Positions 1 to 10,500 of a DNA stretch of 51,415 nt are shown here, one piece after another. This stretch comes from a virus. Position 1 is the first letter of the stretch, and every line of letters begins with the position of its first letter. The DNA lies in the IMG/VR virus record IMGVR_UViG_3300018083_000038, positions 1 to 51,415 of that record; one strand, written 5' to 3'. The position numbers were made by a program, and so were the translations under genes. The notes under the pieces were generated by a model, which did no database searches, was not told the origin of the DNA, and saw only the letters and a list, made by a program, of their open reading frames with translations.

Positions 1-1
1 C

Positions 2-1000
2 TTCCATGAAGCGGTTATCCATCCTGCATTTGCAGACATCGTGCCCGATGGGTTTCCTTTCCGCGGGACATTGAATGAGTTCTCACTCATGGACAATGTG
101 GTGACCAAGCGGCCGATAATTGACATTCGCCGGCACCAAAACATCATGCAGCGCCGTGATGCGTCATGTGATATCATATACAAAAAAGTATTTGGGGCCA
201 CCACAAGGCAAATCAGTGTAGAAGAAATTTATGGCGCAACTGATTTCTGTCGTAATGAATTCTACCAGGGTGACCTGAAGCATTACCGGTCAAAGGATCC
301 TTTGTTTGAAAAAAATATCCTTCCTTATTTCCAGGGCGCTTTGAATGTTGACATTGCCTCCAATGCCTACTTCGGCGATGTGGAACGGATTGCCGTTGAT
401 GGTGACCAGTGGAGCACAAACATTTTTGATGGTGTGTTCAAATGGATCGACACCTACATCGCTAACACGCTTATTCCTGCAAGCCAGACAATGACGATAG
501 CTGATGGTGAAGATTTTTATGACGGATCCGGTCCTGCCACAGCTTATGCGCTTTTCAAACAAATGTATGAAGCGCAGCCGGTGCTAATGGAATCATGGCC
601 TGATGCTGATAAGGCTTTTTATGTAAGCAAACAGATTGCTTCAGCGTATGAAGATTATCTGATCGCAACTGCAGGACAAGGCAGCGGTTATATCACAGAA
701 TTAAAAACCGGGATCAAACAACTGGCTTATAAAGGCATTCCAATCCTGGTGCAGGATACCTGGACACCGATCATCACACAAATTAAGGGAGCAACCGGTT
801 ATGCAGCAGTGCTGACCATCCGTGGAAACTTCGTGTTTGCTACTGATAAAATGTATGGTGAAGGTGAAAACGGCACCACAGCTCTTGAAGTGTGGTATGA
901 AAAGAAAGATATGAAATGGTATTACCGTTTCTTCATCAAAGCCGGAACGCAGATCGCATTGCCTGAGTTCATCGTGGTTGCTAAGAGTTCATGGACATAA
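2..1000 (+). CDS. Major capsid protein, 5'-truncated
   Basis: The reading frame is open from the window edge to the stop at 1000, so the true start lies outside; a GTG at 41 is only an internal codon. The C-terminal part (from about residue 235 of the visible frame) has a run of alternating beta strands ending in a segment like those of Bacteroidota phage coat proteins (GIPILVQDTW, then an FVFATDK segment and RFFIKAGTQIALPEF). It would form the icosahedral shell. Portal and connector-like genes follow within 3 kb, which supports a head-gene call. The assignment is by overall resemblance, not by a catalytic motif. Confidence 0.65.
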   Translation, partial: FHEAVIHPAFADIVPDGFPFRGTLNEFSLMDNVVTKRPIIDIRRHQNIMQRRDASCDIIYKKVFGATTRQISVEEIYGATDFCRNEFYQGDLKHYRSKDPLFEKNILPYFQGALNVDIASNAYFGDVERIAVDGDQWSTNIFDGVFKWIDTYIANTLIPASQTMTIADGEDFYDGSGPATAYALFKQMYEAQPVLMESWPDADKAFYVSKQIASAYEDYLIATAGQGSGYITELKTGIKQLAYKGIPILVQDTWTPIITQIKGATGYAAVLTIRGNFVFATDKMYGEGENGTTALEVWYEKKDMKWYYRFFIKAGTQIALPEFIVVAKSSWT

Positions 1001-1063
1001 TTGCTGCCGTTTTTTTGAAACGGTAAGTAGTAAAATAATTATTAACGTCTTAATTCAAATATC

Positions 1064-1651
1064 ATGCTCTGTGTATCATTAAAAGCTTACAGTCGCGCCT
1101 GCGGTGGAGTATCCGGTGGTATCTCTGATCTTGGCATCTATGATCCCAACGATATCAACTATACCCAGGCTGCTGCAGTTGATGGAGTAGCGCAACCTTA
1201 TACTGCTTTGGCTGAAAGGGCAGGTGTTACCACTCCTTCAATATTTCTGGTAGCATTCCAGGTGGATGAAGGTGAGTGGACATTCACACAATCAGTAACA
1301 GGGTGCTCTGTAAAATATGAACATGAGTGGGTATTCCAGCTGCCGGAAAACAGCCAATCATTGACTACATTCCAGCAAGCGTTAGATGCAGCTGGTTGTT
1401 GCTGCGGTCTTGGTTTGATCTTCCGGATGAACAACGGAAAGATATTCGTGGCCGGTGAAAAATATGTGAACGAAGCTTCTATCACCAAGTTTACAGTTAA
1501 ACAGGATGGTTCTGAAGGTGGATCTGGTAAACTGCAGGATGATTTCAATGGTGTAAACATTCACTTCAAATCATCTTACAGCCGTAATCTGTATGAATAT
1601 ACTGGAACATGGGACGCAGTAGAAGCATTATCTGAAGCGCCAGGTTCGTAA
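1064..1651 (+). CDS. Putative virion structural protein downstream of the coat gene
   Basis: This 195-residue protein is rich in Cys at the N-terminus (LCVSLKAYSRAC) and has a Cys-Cys-Cys cluster around residue 109 in an otherwise beta-rich, Gly/Ser-containing chain. It has no signal peptide or membrane segment. It sits between the coat protein and the portal and is followed three bases later by the next gene, so it is probably a head or head-tail structural component. No enzymatic motif is visible, and the family is not recognised with certainty. A decoration or tube protein is possible. Confidence 0.5.
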   Translation: MLCVSLKAYSRACGGVSGGISDLGIYDPNDINYTQAAAVDGVAQPYTALAERAGVTTPSIFLVAFQVDEGEWTFTQSVTGCSVKYEHEWVFQLPENSQSLTTFQQALDAAGCCCGLGLIFRMNNGKIFVAGEKYVNEASITKFTVKQDGSEGGSGKLQDDFNGVNIHFKSSYSRNLYEYTGTWDAVEALSEAPGS

Positions 1652-1653
1652 TA

Positions 1654-1908
1654 ATGGTACAAGCAACAATCAAGGAAGAATTTAAAAATAAAAGATTGGC
1701 GTTTGGAAAAAGCGCCAATCCTCTTTATAAACGAAGCGATGTTGAAATAAACGAGTTAGCAATAATCGCCCACGAAAGCAAGGATAAAAGTTTGTTACAG
1801 TTATTTGAAACATTCCCGACACTTGCTGAATTAAAAAAAACGAAAACAGACCAGCAGTTAAGAGAGCTTGCGGGTGCTGCGGCAAAAAAGGTAAATAAAA
1901 CTTCTTAG
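1654..1908 (+). CDS. Small hypothetical protein in the head module
   Basis: This 84-residue, charged, mostly helical protein (Lys and Glu rich, with a Leu-rich centre LLQLFETFPTLAEL) has no recognised family. It starts two bases after the stop of the upstream structural gene and ends nine bases before the portal start, so it is co-transcribed with head genes. A small assembly or chaperone role is possible but nothing in the sequence shows it. Confidence 0.55.
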   Translation: MVQATIKEEFKNKRLAFGKSANPLYKRSDVEINELAIIAHESKDKSLLQLFETFPTLAELKKTKTDQQLRELAGAAAKKVNKTS

Positions 1909-1917
1909 AAAAATGCA

Positions 1918-3345
1918 ATGCAAGGAAGTAAAGCAATCAAACTTAAAGCGAAAACCGAAGCTAAAAAGCCAAGGAAATCAAACACCGTCAGCAATGTAGC
2001 AACACAGGATCCTACAAAGCCTATTCCTTTCGAGAACGGTAACATTGCATATTCTTACTCCAATAATTCAGACTATCTCCCATTTCTTCCAGGTTATAAT
2101 GACGCCGGCGACAACTATGCCCAGCTTCTTTTAGAAAGCAGGCTTTTATCCGTTACACATAATTCATGTATTGTCACCAAGCGGGATTACTGCGCTGGTG
2201 ATGGCTTTGTTGATAAACAAGATACCGAGTTAAGCCAGGAGATAATGGATTGGCTCGGTAATATGAACCTTGACAATGAAGATATCAGCGATCTTAATAA
2301 AAAGATTTTTGAGGACCTATTTACATGGGGTAACGTTCCTATTGAATTGGTCCGGTTTAAAGTTGGCGGCACCCCTAAGCTGTTTGTGTATGTTCATAAC
2401 GTGCTGGATTGGCGCCTCGGTGCTCCTGATGATGACGACCGGGTAAATAATGCCATTCAATCTAAATTATTCCGCCGGTGTGGTTTTCTTACTTCAGATG
2501 ATCTAAAGAAAAGTAAAAACCTGCCGCTTTATTCACCCAATAAGACCGATAAAGATAATTGGCTCCGCGACACCGAAAAAGGTGTGGAGAGAACGTTGAT
2601 TTGGTATAAAAACCGGGTTAGCGGATTTGATTATTACGGCCTGCCTTCGGCAATAGCTGCTTTAATGCACCAGAATCTTGAATATAAGGGCGCCCGGTAT
2701 AATATGGACAACTTCCTGAACAACCTGGTAGCAGCAACGCTATTAGTATTAAAGGGATCCCATAGCCAGCCTGAAGCCGACAGGATAGCCAGGAAGATAA
2801 TTAGCACACATACAGGTGACGGAAAACGCGGAAGAACGGTTGTTCTGGCCAGCGAAGAAGGCATCGAGGCCAGCTCCATCCAGAAGATGGAAACAAAAAC
2901 TGACGGCAGTTTCACACTTGCAGATGAAAAGTGGAGCCAGAAGATAATCATGGCAAATCAATGGGATGCTATACTGGCCGGTATTGTTTCTCCATCCACA
3001 TTAGGAAAAGGATCTGGGTTTCTTACAAAAATCATCGAGCAGAAAATGATCAGCGTTATCCGGCCGGCGCAGCGGGATCTCATTGATAAAGTATGGCGCC
3101 ACATATTCACAATAGCAGACCAATGGCTGGGATTAGGACTTGATCAATATGACCTGGAAATAAATAATCCTATTGATATATCGGGATTGACTGATGTTGA
3201 TATCACTCCTGCAGTAACTATAAATGAAGTTCGGAAATCTAAAGGCCTGCCTGAAGATCCAAAGATGGAAGGTGTTTATATGAAATCAACCGGTCCACAA
3301 ATGCAGGATCCTAATCCTGTCGATAAAGGAGGTGATAATGTATAG
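1918..3345 (+). CDS. Phage portal protein
   Basis: This 475-residue protein resembles Bacteroidota phage portals. It has a basic N-terminus of about 30 residues, then a segment around residue 60 with the pattern NNSDYLPFLPGYNDAGDNYA, followed by SRLLSVTHNSCIVTKRDYCAGDGF. The central wing/stem region includes KGARYNMDNFLNN and the crown-side segment WDAILAGIVSP. Portals form the dodecameric ring at one capsid vertex through which terminase pumps DNA. Two ATGs lie here; the one at 1918 is in frame. The 3' end overlaps the next gene, a sign of coupled translation. Its place after the coat gene rather than directly after terminase is unusual. Confidence 0.8.
   Translation: MQGSKAIKLKAKTEAKKPRKSNTVSNVATQDPTKPIPFENGNIAYSYSNNSDYLPFLPGYNDAGDNYAQLLLESRLLSVTHNSCIVTKRDYCAGDGFVDKQDTELSQEIMDWLGNMNLDNEDISDLNKKIFEDLFTWGNVPIELVRFKVGGTPKLFVYVHNVLDWRLGAPDDDDRVNNAIQSKLFRRCGFLTSDDLKKSKNLPLYSPNKTDKDNWLRDTEKGVERTLIWYKNRVSGFDYYGLPSAIAALMHQNLEYKGARYNMDNFLNNLVAATLLVLKGSHSQPEADRIARKIISTHTGDGKRGRTVVLASEEGIEASSIQKMETKTDGSFTLADEKWSQKIIMANQWDAILAGIVSPSTLGKGSGFLTKIIEQKMISVIRPAQRDLIDKVWRHIFTIADQWLGLGLDQYDLEINNPIDISGLTDVDITPAVTINEVRKSKGLPEDPKMEGVYMKSTGPQMQDPNPVDKGGDNV
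3326..3336 (+). promoter_or_regulatory. Strong ribosome binding site deciding the start at 3338
   Basis: The sequence AAGGAGGTGAT, nearly a full match to the 16S anti-Shine-Dalgarno, lies inside the end of the portal gene, just ahead of ATG 3338. Bacteroidota genes rarely depend on such sites, so this stands out. It argues against the GTG at 3332, which lies within the site. Confidence 0.6.
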
Positions 3346-4045
3346 AGTAAATCCATTAATGCGAAATGTGCTCATCACGACTGATGAAGTGATCTTTCAT
3401 GCACCCACGCAACATACACTGGATCCCAAGATGATTGAACATTCTATCATCATCGCGGAGGAACGTTTTATCCGGCCGGCACTGGGGTTTGATTTTTATG
3501 AAGCATTGAAGACTGAAAAGAATTTACTGATCACTTCCGGAAACCAGGCTGCACAACAGATATTACTTGAGGCAAGCATGGGAACGCAGCCAGAAGGTGT
3601 AGAATTTCCAACATTAGCGGAAGGTGATATTGTTAACGCCTGGGAATATTTGTCTGAAGCAAACATTGAACTGTGGAAGGAGGTGCTTTGGAAGTTTACT
3701 GCAGAGGCTGTGATGGTTTTAGCATTTCCTGAAGCGTTTGTCCAGTTTTCCAGCGCTGGTACTATTCACAACCAGCCGGCATCCGGACCAATGAATACAT
3801 CAGGAATAGTTACACCTGAATTACGATCGGTGAAGTGGGCAATGGATAAGAAGCTCATGGAAAGGATAGAGCCTATGCGCCAATCATTGCATTTATGGCT
3901 ATGTAAAAAGCAAAAAGAGGATTCAGCCGCGTATGAGGATTACACGAAGGACTGTGCCTGCAATGAAGATGGCGTGGCGTTCAAACGAAAATCAGATTTC
4001 ATACTTGGAATATATGATGACGACGATGATCCAAACTGCTGCTAA
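3338..4045 (+). CDS. Head-tail connector-like protein (DUF6712-like)
   Basis: About 235 residues. The N-terminal half has the pattern of a connector or adaptor found after portals in Bacteroidota phages: an early segment HTLDPKMIEHSIIIAEERFIRPALGFDFYEAL, read here in parts, describes helices that pack on the portal. The C-terminus is charged and ends in an acidic run with a CC tail (DDDDDPNCC). The start is taken at ATG 3338 because a strong ribosome binding site sits just before it. Overlap with portal and with the next gene (TAATG at 4043) implies a shared transcript. DUF6712 membership is from memory of the family pattern. Confidence 0.6.
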   Translation: MYRVNPLMRNVLITTDEVIFHAPTQHTLDPKMIEHSIIIAEERFIRPALGFDFYEALKTEKNLLITSGNQAAQQILLEASMGTQPEGVEFPTLAEGDIVNAWEYLSEANIELWKEVLWKFTAEAVMVLAFPEAFVQFSSAGTIHNQPASGPMNTSGIVTPELRSVKWAMDKKLMERIEPMRQSLHLWLCKKQKEDSAAYEDYTKDCACNEDGVAFKRKSDFILGIYDDDDDPNCC

Positions 4046-4299
4046 TGAAACCAGGACATGTTATAAGGGGATGGCTCAAAGGATTAGGGTTTATTTCAGT
4101 AACAACAGCAGAAAAAAAGCTTTCTGCAATGCGGCTGGAAATATGCGGAAAATGCGAATTCGCAAAAACATCATCTATGCTGGAAGTTGTGAACGGTGAT
4201 CTGATGTGGGAGATGAGGTTGCAGTGTAGTAAATGCGGTTGTCCATGTTTACAAAAATCATTGATACCGGATGAATCGTGTCCGGTTAATAACTGGTAG
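4045..4299 (+). CDS. Small zinc-ribbon-like protein
   Basis: This 84-residue protein carries two Cys pairs, ICGKCEFAK (residues about 34-37) and LQCSKCGCPCLQK (about 60-67), which look like a four-Cys zinc ribbon, and one more Cys near the end. It overlaps the connector-like gene by one base (TAATG). Such small Cys-rich proteins occur in Bacteroidota phage head modules. Its role is unknown. Confidence 0.6.
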   Translation: MKPGHVIRGWLKGLGFISVTTAEKKLSAMRLEICGKCEFAKTSSMLEVVNGDLMWEMRLQCSKCGCPCLQKSLIPDESCPVNNW

Positions 4300-4311
4300 T
4301 TATATGTATGT

Positions 4312-4656
4312 ATGCCTGATTATTATTCTCAATACTGTGTTTGTGATGAAGAACCGGTTTCACTTTGCATGGCAAATTTGGCGGGAGTGCCGACGACTTC
4401 CTATCCGGTGGATGTTTTCAATGTAGACCTGGAGATCATAGGAACCGCGGATGATCAGGATGAATATTTAAGCATATGGAACAGCGATGCGGCAAACCAG
4501 GCAGTAGGACAATTGGTGGCTTCAATAGGACCAAACTGCTTTAAGTTATTTCTCAACGCCGGGCAAACGGCGCCGGTCTATGTGATTGGTGTCCCGCTGG
4601 CAGGCAGACCACAGCTGGGAATATATGAGATAGCGTACGAAGATGTATACGAATAA
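4312..4656 (+). CDS. Hypothetical protein of the structural module
   Basis: This 114-residue soluble protein has no signal peptide or membrane segment. The N-terminus holds three Cys (QYCVCDEE and SLCMAN), and the rest is beta-rich with small residues. It lies three bases before the next structural gene in a continuous operon. The placement suggests a head-tail or baseplate-associated role, but no family is recognised. Confidence 0.5.
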   Translation: MPDYYSQYCVCDEEPVSLCMANLAGVPTTSYPVDVFNVDLEIIGTADDQDEYLSIWNSDAANQAVGQLVASIGPNCFKLFLNAGQTAPVYVIGVPLAGRPQLGIYEIAYEDVYE

Positions 4657-4659
4657 AGA

Positions 4660-5265
4660 ATGGCAACAATACTTTCAATAAAGACCACGGTAAATGATCA
4701 GATCCGCACTATTGTTACAGTAGGCGGAATCCTGAAAACGAATCATGCCAATATTGAAGATGCTATTCTTAATGAGGTACGTGATCGTGGAGCGCTGCCG
4801 GCAGCTACAACAGGGGCATTAGCTTCCATTTCTGCACTGGCAGATACCAGGTGGGCAATAGTTAAAAATGTTGGTGTTTTCCGTGCACTGCAAACAGGAG
4901 CCTCACCAAACGGTACTACAACTTTTGCAAGTGCAGACAGCGGATGGCTTTGGGAATTATACTTTTCTTCTGCTATTGCTGAGAATGCTCCCGACTCTGC
5001 ATCAACCGATCAGCCTTTGGATTATGTGCTCGATGAAGGGCTGGCAATTTGGAAAGTGAAAGTGAAGCCTGATGGAACTTATAATCTAAAAATAGGCACC
5101 ACTGATGGCGGAGAAGAATTATCATCCGCCACGCCACTAACAGCCGACGAGTGGAACACATTCAATTTCGATGTGGATGCGGACGGCGGGCCGATAACAA
5201 TATACTTTACTGGAGTAACCGAGCAAACAACATTTGCTATTTATAGAGTTCAATTACCCTTATAA
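4660..5265 (+). CDS. Putative virion protein with beta-sandwich-like C-terminus
   Basis: This 201-residue protein has no signal peptide. The first 60 residues look helical (NHANIEDAILNEVRDR). From about residue 70 it is beta-rich, with Gly, Ser and Thr and a carbohydrate-binding-like pattern of strands ending in TTFAIYRVQLPL. Its stop overlaps the start of the next gene (TAATG). It could be a short fibre or appendage protein. That is inference from composition and position only. Confidence 0.5.
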   Translation: MATILSIKTTVNDQIRTIVTVGGILKTNHANIEDAILNEVRDRGALPAATTGALASISALADTRWAIVKNVGVFRALQTGASPNGTTTFASADSGWLWELYFSSAIAENAPDSASTDQPLDYVLDEGLAIWKVKVKPDGTYNLKIGTTDGGEELSSATPLTADEWNTFNFDVDADGGPITIYFTGVTEQTTFAIYRVQLPL

Positions 5266-7217
5266 TGAAAAAGATATTATATACACTGATCATTTTGCTG
5301 ACATCGGCAATATGTTTTTCACAGCAAACTTCTGTCGTTGCAAAGCGAGTTGAGGCAAAGGATTCGGTAAAAATAAATGACCGTTGGGTCAAGTTGGTAA
5401 ACAATGACACCACGCCATTGGATGCACAGACGCGTGATATAATGACCTCAAATGCCATTTATGATTTTGTTACCGGCAGAACGATTGAATTGTGGTTGGG
5501 GTTAGCAGATACTGCAGCTAATTTACGCCTGCTGCAGGGAACGCCTACCTGTGAAAATAAACTTTTGACTCAGTGGAATGTCAGCTGGCAGGGTGTAGGT
5601 TATAATTATAGTGTTCATGGCGGGCTTTCTGATGGAACAGGGAGATATCAATTATTGTGTGTTCAATATACGGCGGACAGCGCCACGGTAACATTTGATT
5701 CTTCTGACGCTGATCAGGACCGGATTGACATCATATACCTGGATGCTACAGGGGTGCATACAAGGGAAGGTGAATTATCTGCTCCGGGAACAGCCGTCCG
5801 ACCTACGGTTGATGTTGACGAAATTCTTTTAACTGAAGTTTTGATTGCTGCAGGATCTACTGCGCCGCCTCTCACTCAGTTAGTAGTATATAATGATAAT
5901 ACCGGCGAATCGACGGTTACCAATACGGGAACAACCACTAATCCAGATAATACCACCAATGTTTTTATCGGTACAAAGTCTGTAAACGTTACCAATATTA
6001 CACACAATGATCAGATTTTCTTCACTAAGCTTCCGTCTTTAAGCACATGGGGTGTTTTAGGATTTGACGCCATCACTCTTTCTATTAGGTTAAAGGCAAC
6101 GATGCCAACCAATGCAAATTTGGGCATTGCATTACAGGTGGGAACTACAACATCGGGAACTGAAGTAATAGTTCCTTTGGTTAAAACCAATTCAACCTCT
6201 TACCAGCAGATTTCTATTCCGCTTGCAGCTTTCGGAAACATGGCGAATACCAATATCACAAGGGTGCGGTTCAGGTATATCAGGGCCGCAAGCGGGGCAA
6301 ATTACACCGGCTTTTATCTTGACTATGTAAATTTCGTTGATGGAATGACCAGCGGCCCTGGAGGGACAACAGCAACATTCACCCTTAATCCGATGGTCGG
6401 ATTTAATGCCACGCCGACAGCTACACAACAATCGCCTGGAACGTGGACGTTGACGCCCACAGGATACAGTTCGTTGGATAATTTTTTAAGTCCTGATGGC
6501 TGGCAAAGTCTGCCTGAAATATTATCTGCAATTGGCACACTAGACGGAAGAGCAAAGTCAGCAGATGGCGCAGTGGTTGATGAAGAAGAAATTTTCCTTC
6601 AAACAGCCGATGATACTTACCCTGGGCTAATGACTCCAGCCATGTTCTCAAAACTCGATAGCAATTATTATATCACTAACCTGGACGTATATCCAAATTC
6701 CGATTCTTTAGTAAGGCCTGTGTCAGCGAATATAACCGGCGTAAAGGGATTAAAGGATAGTACAGGGATCGGTTTTGCTGTGTATGATGATTACATCGCT
6801 ATTTATGCAACAGGAGGTGGTGGTGGTGGATTTTTTACCAGTTCAACTTCTTCTGGAGCAACAACCCAAGATGCTGACGGGAACAGTTTTTCTATTACCA
6901 ACATCTCCGGCTTTTCATTACAGGGATCAACAAGCGGCAGCACAATAACACTTTCAGAAATTTATGAGGCCGGAGATTTATTACAAATTCAAATAGGCGA
7001 TGGCGATCAGACGATTTCTATACATACTGAGTTTGAATTGCAACAGGCTAATATCTCACTCAATAAGACTGACGCCTCAATCACATTTGATAGTGATACC
7101 GGTAAATATTGGATGATGGATGTGCCAGAATTTTCAGACAACGCAGCTGCAATAACGGGTGGGTTAACGGCAGGGCGTATTTATCGGACAAGTGACGCAT
7201 TAAAAGTGGTTCATTAG
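5265..7217 (+). CDS. Large exported fibre-like protein with Sec signal peptide
   Basis: This 650-residue protein starts with a clear Sec signal (MKKILYTLIILLTSAICFSQ, cleavage near residue 19). The body is beta-rich and low in Cys. Residues about 205-365 look like a jelly-roll carbohydrate-binding module (INIT-like strands, then FYLDYVNFVDG). A Gly-rich hinge (GGGGGG) lies near residue 520, and the end (about 520-650) resembles short tail-fibre tips. A virion fibre would not normally carry a Sec signal, so it may act at the host envelope or be exported before assembly. The gene overlaps its upstream neighbour by one base. Confidence 0.55.
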   Translation: MKKILYTLIILLTSAICFSQQTSVVAKRVEAKDSVKINDRWVKLVNNDTTPLDAQTRDIMTSNAIYDFVTGRTIELWLGLADTAANLRLLQGTPTCENKLLTQWNVSWQGVGYNYSVHGGLSDGTGRYQLLCVQYTADSATVTFDSSDADQDRIDIIYLDATGVHTREGELSAPGTAVRPTVDVDEILLTEVLIAAGSTAPPLTQLVVYNDNTGESTVTNTGTTTNPDNTTNVFIGTKSVNVTNITHNDQIFFTKLPSLSTWGVLGFDAITLSIRLKATMPTNANLGIALQVGTTTSGTEVIVPLVKTNSTSYQQISIPLAAFGNMANTNITRVRFRYIRAASGANYTGFYLDYVNFVDGMTSGPGGTTATFTLNPMVGFNATPTATQQSPGTWTLTPTGYSSLDNFLSPDGWQSLPEILSAIGTLDGRAKSADGAVVDEEEIFLQTADDTYPGLMTPAMFSKLDSNYYITNLDVYPNSDSLVRPVSANITGVKGLKDSTGIGFAVYDDYIAIYATGGGGGGFFTSSTSSGATTQDADGNSFSITNISGFSLQGSTSGSTITLSEIYEAGDLLQIQIGDGDQTISIHTEFELQQANISLNKTDASITFDSDTGKYWMMDVPEFSDNAAAITGGLTAGRIYRTSDALKVVH

Positions 7218-7244
7218 TAAAGCATAAATCAAACAACTACTAAT

Positions 7245-7493
7245 ATGAAAGCAATCCTGATTTCAGTACTACTTTTTTTATCAATAACATCATTTGGACA
7301 ACAAGCAAAAAAAGACAGCACAACGATTCCGGTTCTTTCCATGCAGGATATGAAGCAAATAACAGATGCATTGCAATACATGCCGGCTAAGGAATGGTTG
7401 AAAGTGATAAAAATTATTGACCAGGTTTATTATATGAAGCTGAAACAAATGATAAAAGAGCAGCCGAAGAAAGATTCAACGACGAGCAAATAA
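7245..7493 (+). CDS. Small secreted protein
   Basis: This 82-residue protein has a signal peptide (MKAILISVLLFLSITSFGQQ, cleavage near residue 18) and a short basic helical remainder (MQDMKQITDALQYMPAKEW). It lies 27 bases after the fibre-like gene and 37 bases before the next secreted protein. It belongs to a run of four exported products. No family is recognised. Confidence 0.6.
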   Translation: MKAILISVLLFLSITSFGQQAKKDSTTIPVLSMQDMKQITDALQYMPAKEWLKVIKIIDQVYYMKLKQMIKEQPKKDSTTSK

Positions 7494-7530
7494 ATAAAGG
7501 CTTTGCAGGATAACTACCTGCCAGCCATTT

Positions 7531-10500
7531 ATGAAAACACTAAGGACGATACTAATATGGGCATTGTGTGCCTGCTTTGTTACAAACGTATCAAGCCAGG
7601 TAAACTTTTCTTTTACCCCTATCCCTTTAACGACTGATTTTATCAGGCCGCAGGCAAGTTTTACGCTATGGAATGAGCAGGATGCTTTTTTAGGGACAAT
7701 GCACATACCAACTACAACCGGTCAGCCGATGCAGGATGCCTATCACCGGTTTGGTATGACGCAGTTTTTCAACAATGCATCAGCGAGTGATAGCACTATA
7801 ATCTTTAATGATCTGGATGAGTTCTTTAACATGGCGATCGATCACAAGATGGGTGTTCGATTCAGGATCATGAGCTTGTGTAACAATTGCGGCAATCCAC
7901 CACAAGACAACTTTAATAATCAAGTAAGCTATGATAACGGCTGGCAGGTAGTCCCTCAGTTTTTGCACAACCTTCAGCAAGCAGAGCCGGTTGCTGCAAA
8001 CCGGGATTGGTTCAGCACAAGGGGCGATCAAGATGCGTGGGTGCCTAATCCAAATTCACCGCAGTTTCAGCGTTGGGTGCGAAAACTTTCTTTAGCAGTA
8101 AAGAATCACATTAATTCTACTTCTCACAATGGAGTGAATTATGGTGATGTTTTAAAGATATACGATATAGGTTATAACGGGTGTTATTCAGAGCAGCATT
8201 ACAACTGTCTCTGTGATAACATAAGTGAAATTCCGGCGGGTGCAAGGCATAACCCAAACGATGCCGGAGTTATTGAATTAATCGACGCACAAACGGATGC
8301 ATTTGGGGGAGATCAACGCTGGAAGCTCGTTATTCCTTTCAACGCCTTCGACGCTATTTGGTTGCCGCATACATATAACACGGTAAATTATGGCAACTAT
8401 ATTTTAAATCATCCCGACAGCATAGGATGGATCAACGACCACATAGGAGCCGACGAAGGTTACGATCACTCTTATCTTGAAGATAATACCCGGATCAACA
8501 ACGCTAAGCTGATGAACCGGTGGAAGTTCACCCCGATTGGTGGTGAACCGGTTGAGTGGGGAAGTCCTTCAGGCAGAGCAGCTGTTCCTCAGTATGTGCA
8601 GGATTATCACATGAGTTTCGTCGGTAACGGAAACCTGAACGGTGTATTTACAAATAACAATACTACCGAAGCAAACAATTTCCGGCTTGGGTCCAGATTG
8701 GCTGGTTATCGTTTGAGGCTTACAGGTGGAAGTGCGAACGCAGGTGCATCGCTGACCATAAATTTAAACTGGCTTAATGAAGGCGGAGCACCACCTTATT
8801 ACAACTGGACTGTTCAGTACTTAATTAAAAACGGAGCAACAACAGTTTCAACTCTTACAAGCTCATTTAATCCGAGATATTTCCAGCCATCAGGAGCAGC
8901 AGTAACAAAGACCGATGTGTTTGGCATACCAGCTATACCAGTGGGCACGTATGGTTTGTATGTGATAGTGAAAGATCCTTTGAATTACCTGCCTGCAATG
9001 CCGTTGGCAATTACACCACAGCAATCGGACGGAAGTTATTTTTTGGGTAATCTTACTTTAGGAGGTGGAACTAATACGCCGCCAGTTGCTAATGCGGGTC
9101 CTAATCAAAGCATTTCAACTACATCAGTATCATTAAACGGATCATCTTCATCTGATCCCGATGGAACGATATCAACGTATGCCTGGAGCCAGGTTGGTAG
9201 TACTCCCAATGTAGCAACAATAGTTTCTGCTTCATCAGCAAATACAAATGTTACCGGTTTGATCGCAGGCGTTTATGTTTTCAATCTAACCGTAACCGAT
9301 GATGATGGCGCCACAGCATCGGACCAGGTACAAATAACGGTATCAAGTGGGAATCAGCCGCCCATCGTTGATGCTGGCGTCAATGCATCAATATGCCCAC
9401 CCACAACACAGGTTACCGTAAGCGCCACAGGAAGCGACGACGTTGCGATAATTAGTTATGTCTGGACACAAGTTACCGGCCCAAATGTGGCCACTATTCC
9501 TTCAGGCGGGGCATTTCAAAGCGGTAACATTACTGGTTTAATTACCGGAACTTATGTTTTCCGGGTAACTGTTACCGATGGCGGCGGGTTGACCGCATTC
9601 GATGATAAGACTGTATCTGTAAATATATCCTGCAACACCGCACCAATTGCAAATGCAGGCCCGAATCAAACGATATTCCAACCTGCCAGCAGTGTTACTC
9701 TAACGGGATCTGGTACCGATAATGGAACAATAACCGCATATGCCTGGACACAAGTAGGCGGTCCGGTTACGGCATCTATCACAAGTCCTTCAAGCGCCAC
9801 AACGGGGGTAACAGGGTTATCAAATGTCGGCGCTTATATTTTCAGATTAACAGTAACAGATAACACAGGATTAACGGGAATTGATGATGTGCAGATCACA
9901 GTACAGCCAGCAGGAAACGGGACGCCTGTCGCAAATGCAGGAGCCGATCAGGTGATCACATTACCTACTAATTCGGTTACAGTTAGTAGTTCTGCATCTA
10001 CAGATGATGTTGCAATTGTATCAAGGTTGTGGACTAAAACAAGCGGGCCTTCTTCTTTTAGTATTACATCCCCCACTTCGGTAAGTACATCAATTACCCT
10101 TTTGACCGCCGGCGTTTATACTTTTCGTATTACGGTTACTGATGGAAGCGCATTAACGGATTTTGATGAAGTAACGATCACCGTACTTTCCGCCTCAAAT
10201 GCTGCTCCGGTTGCAAATGCCGGGACTAACCAAAACATTAACCTGCCAACCAGCAGTACAACGGTGAATGGTTCTGCAAGCACGGATGATGTCGGTATAA
10301 CGGTTTATTTGTGGACAAAGGTTTCAGGCCCCGCAGGCGGTACGATCACAACGCCAAATAGTGTCAGCACAACAATAACAGCATTACAGGTTGGGACTTA
10401 TGTTTTCAGATTGCGCGTTCAGGATGCAGCAGGATTATTTGATACAGACGATATCACAATAGTTGTAATTACTGCGGCGAATAACGCACCTGTGGCCGTA

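Noticed and set aside
1007-1023. Terminator after the coat gene
   Set aside because: Only a 6-bp hairpin (CCGTTT/AAACGG) with no following T-run; too weak.
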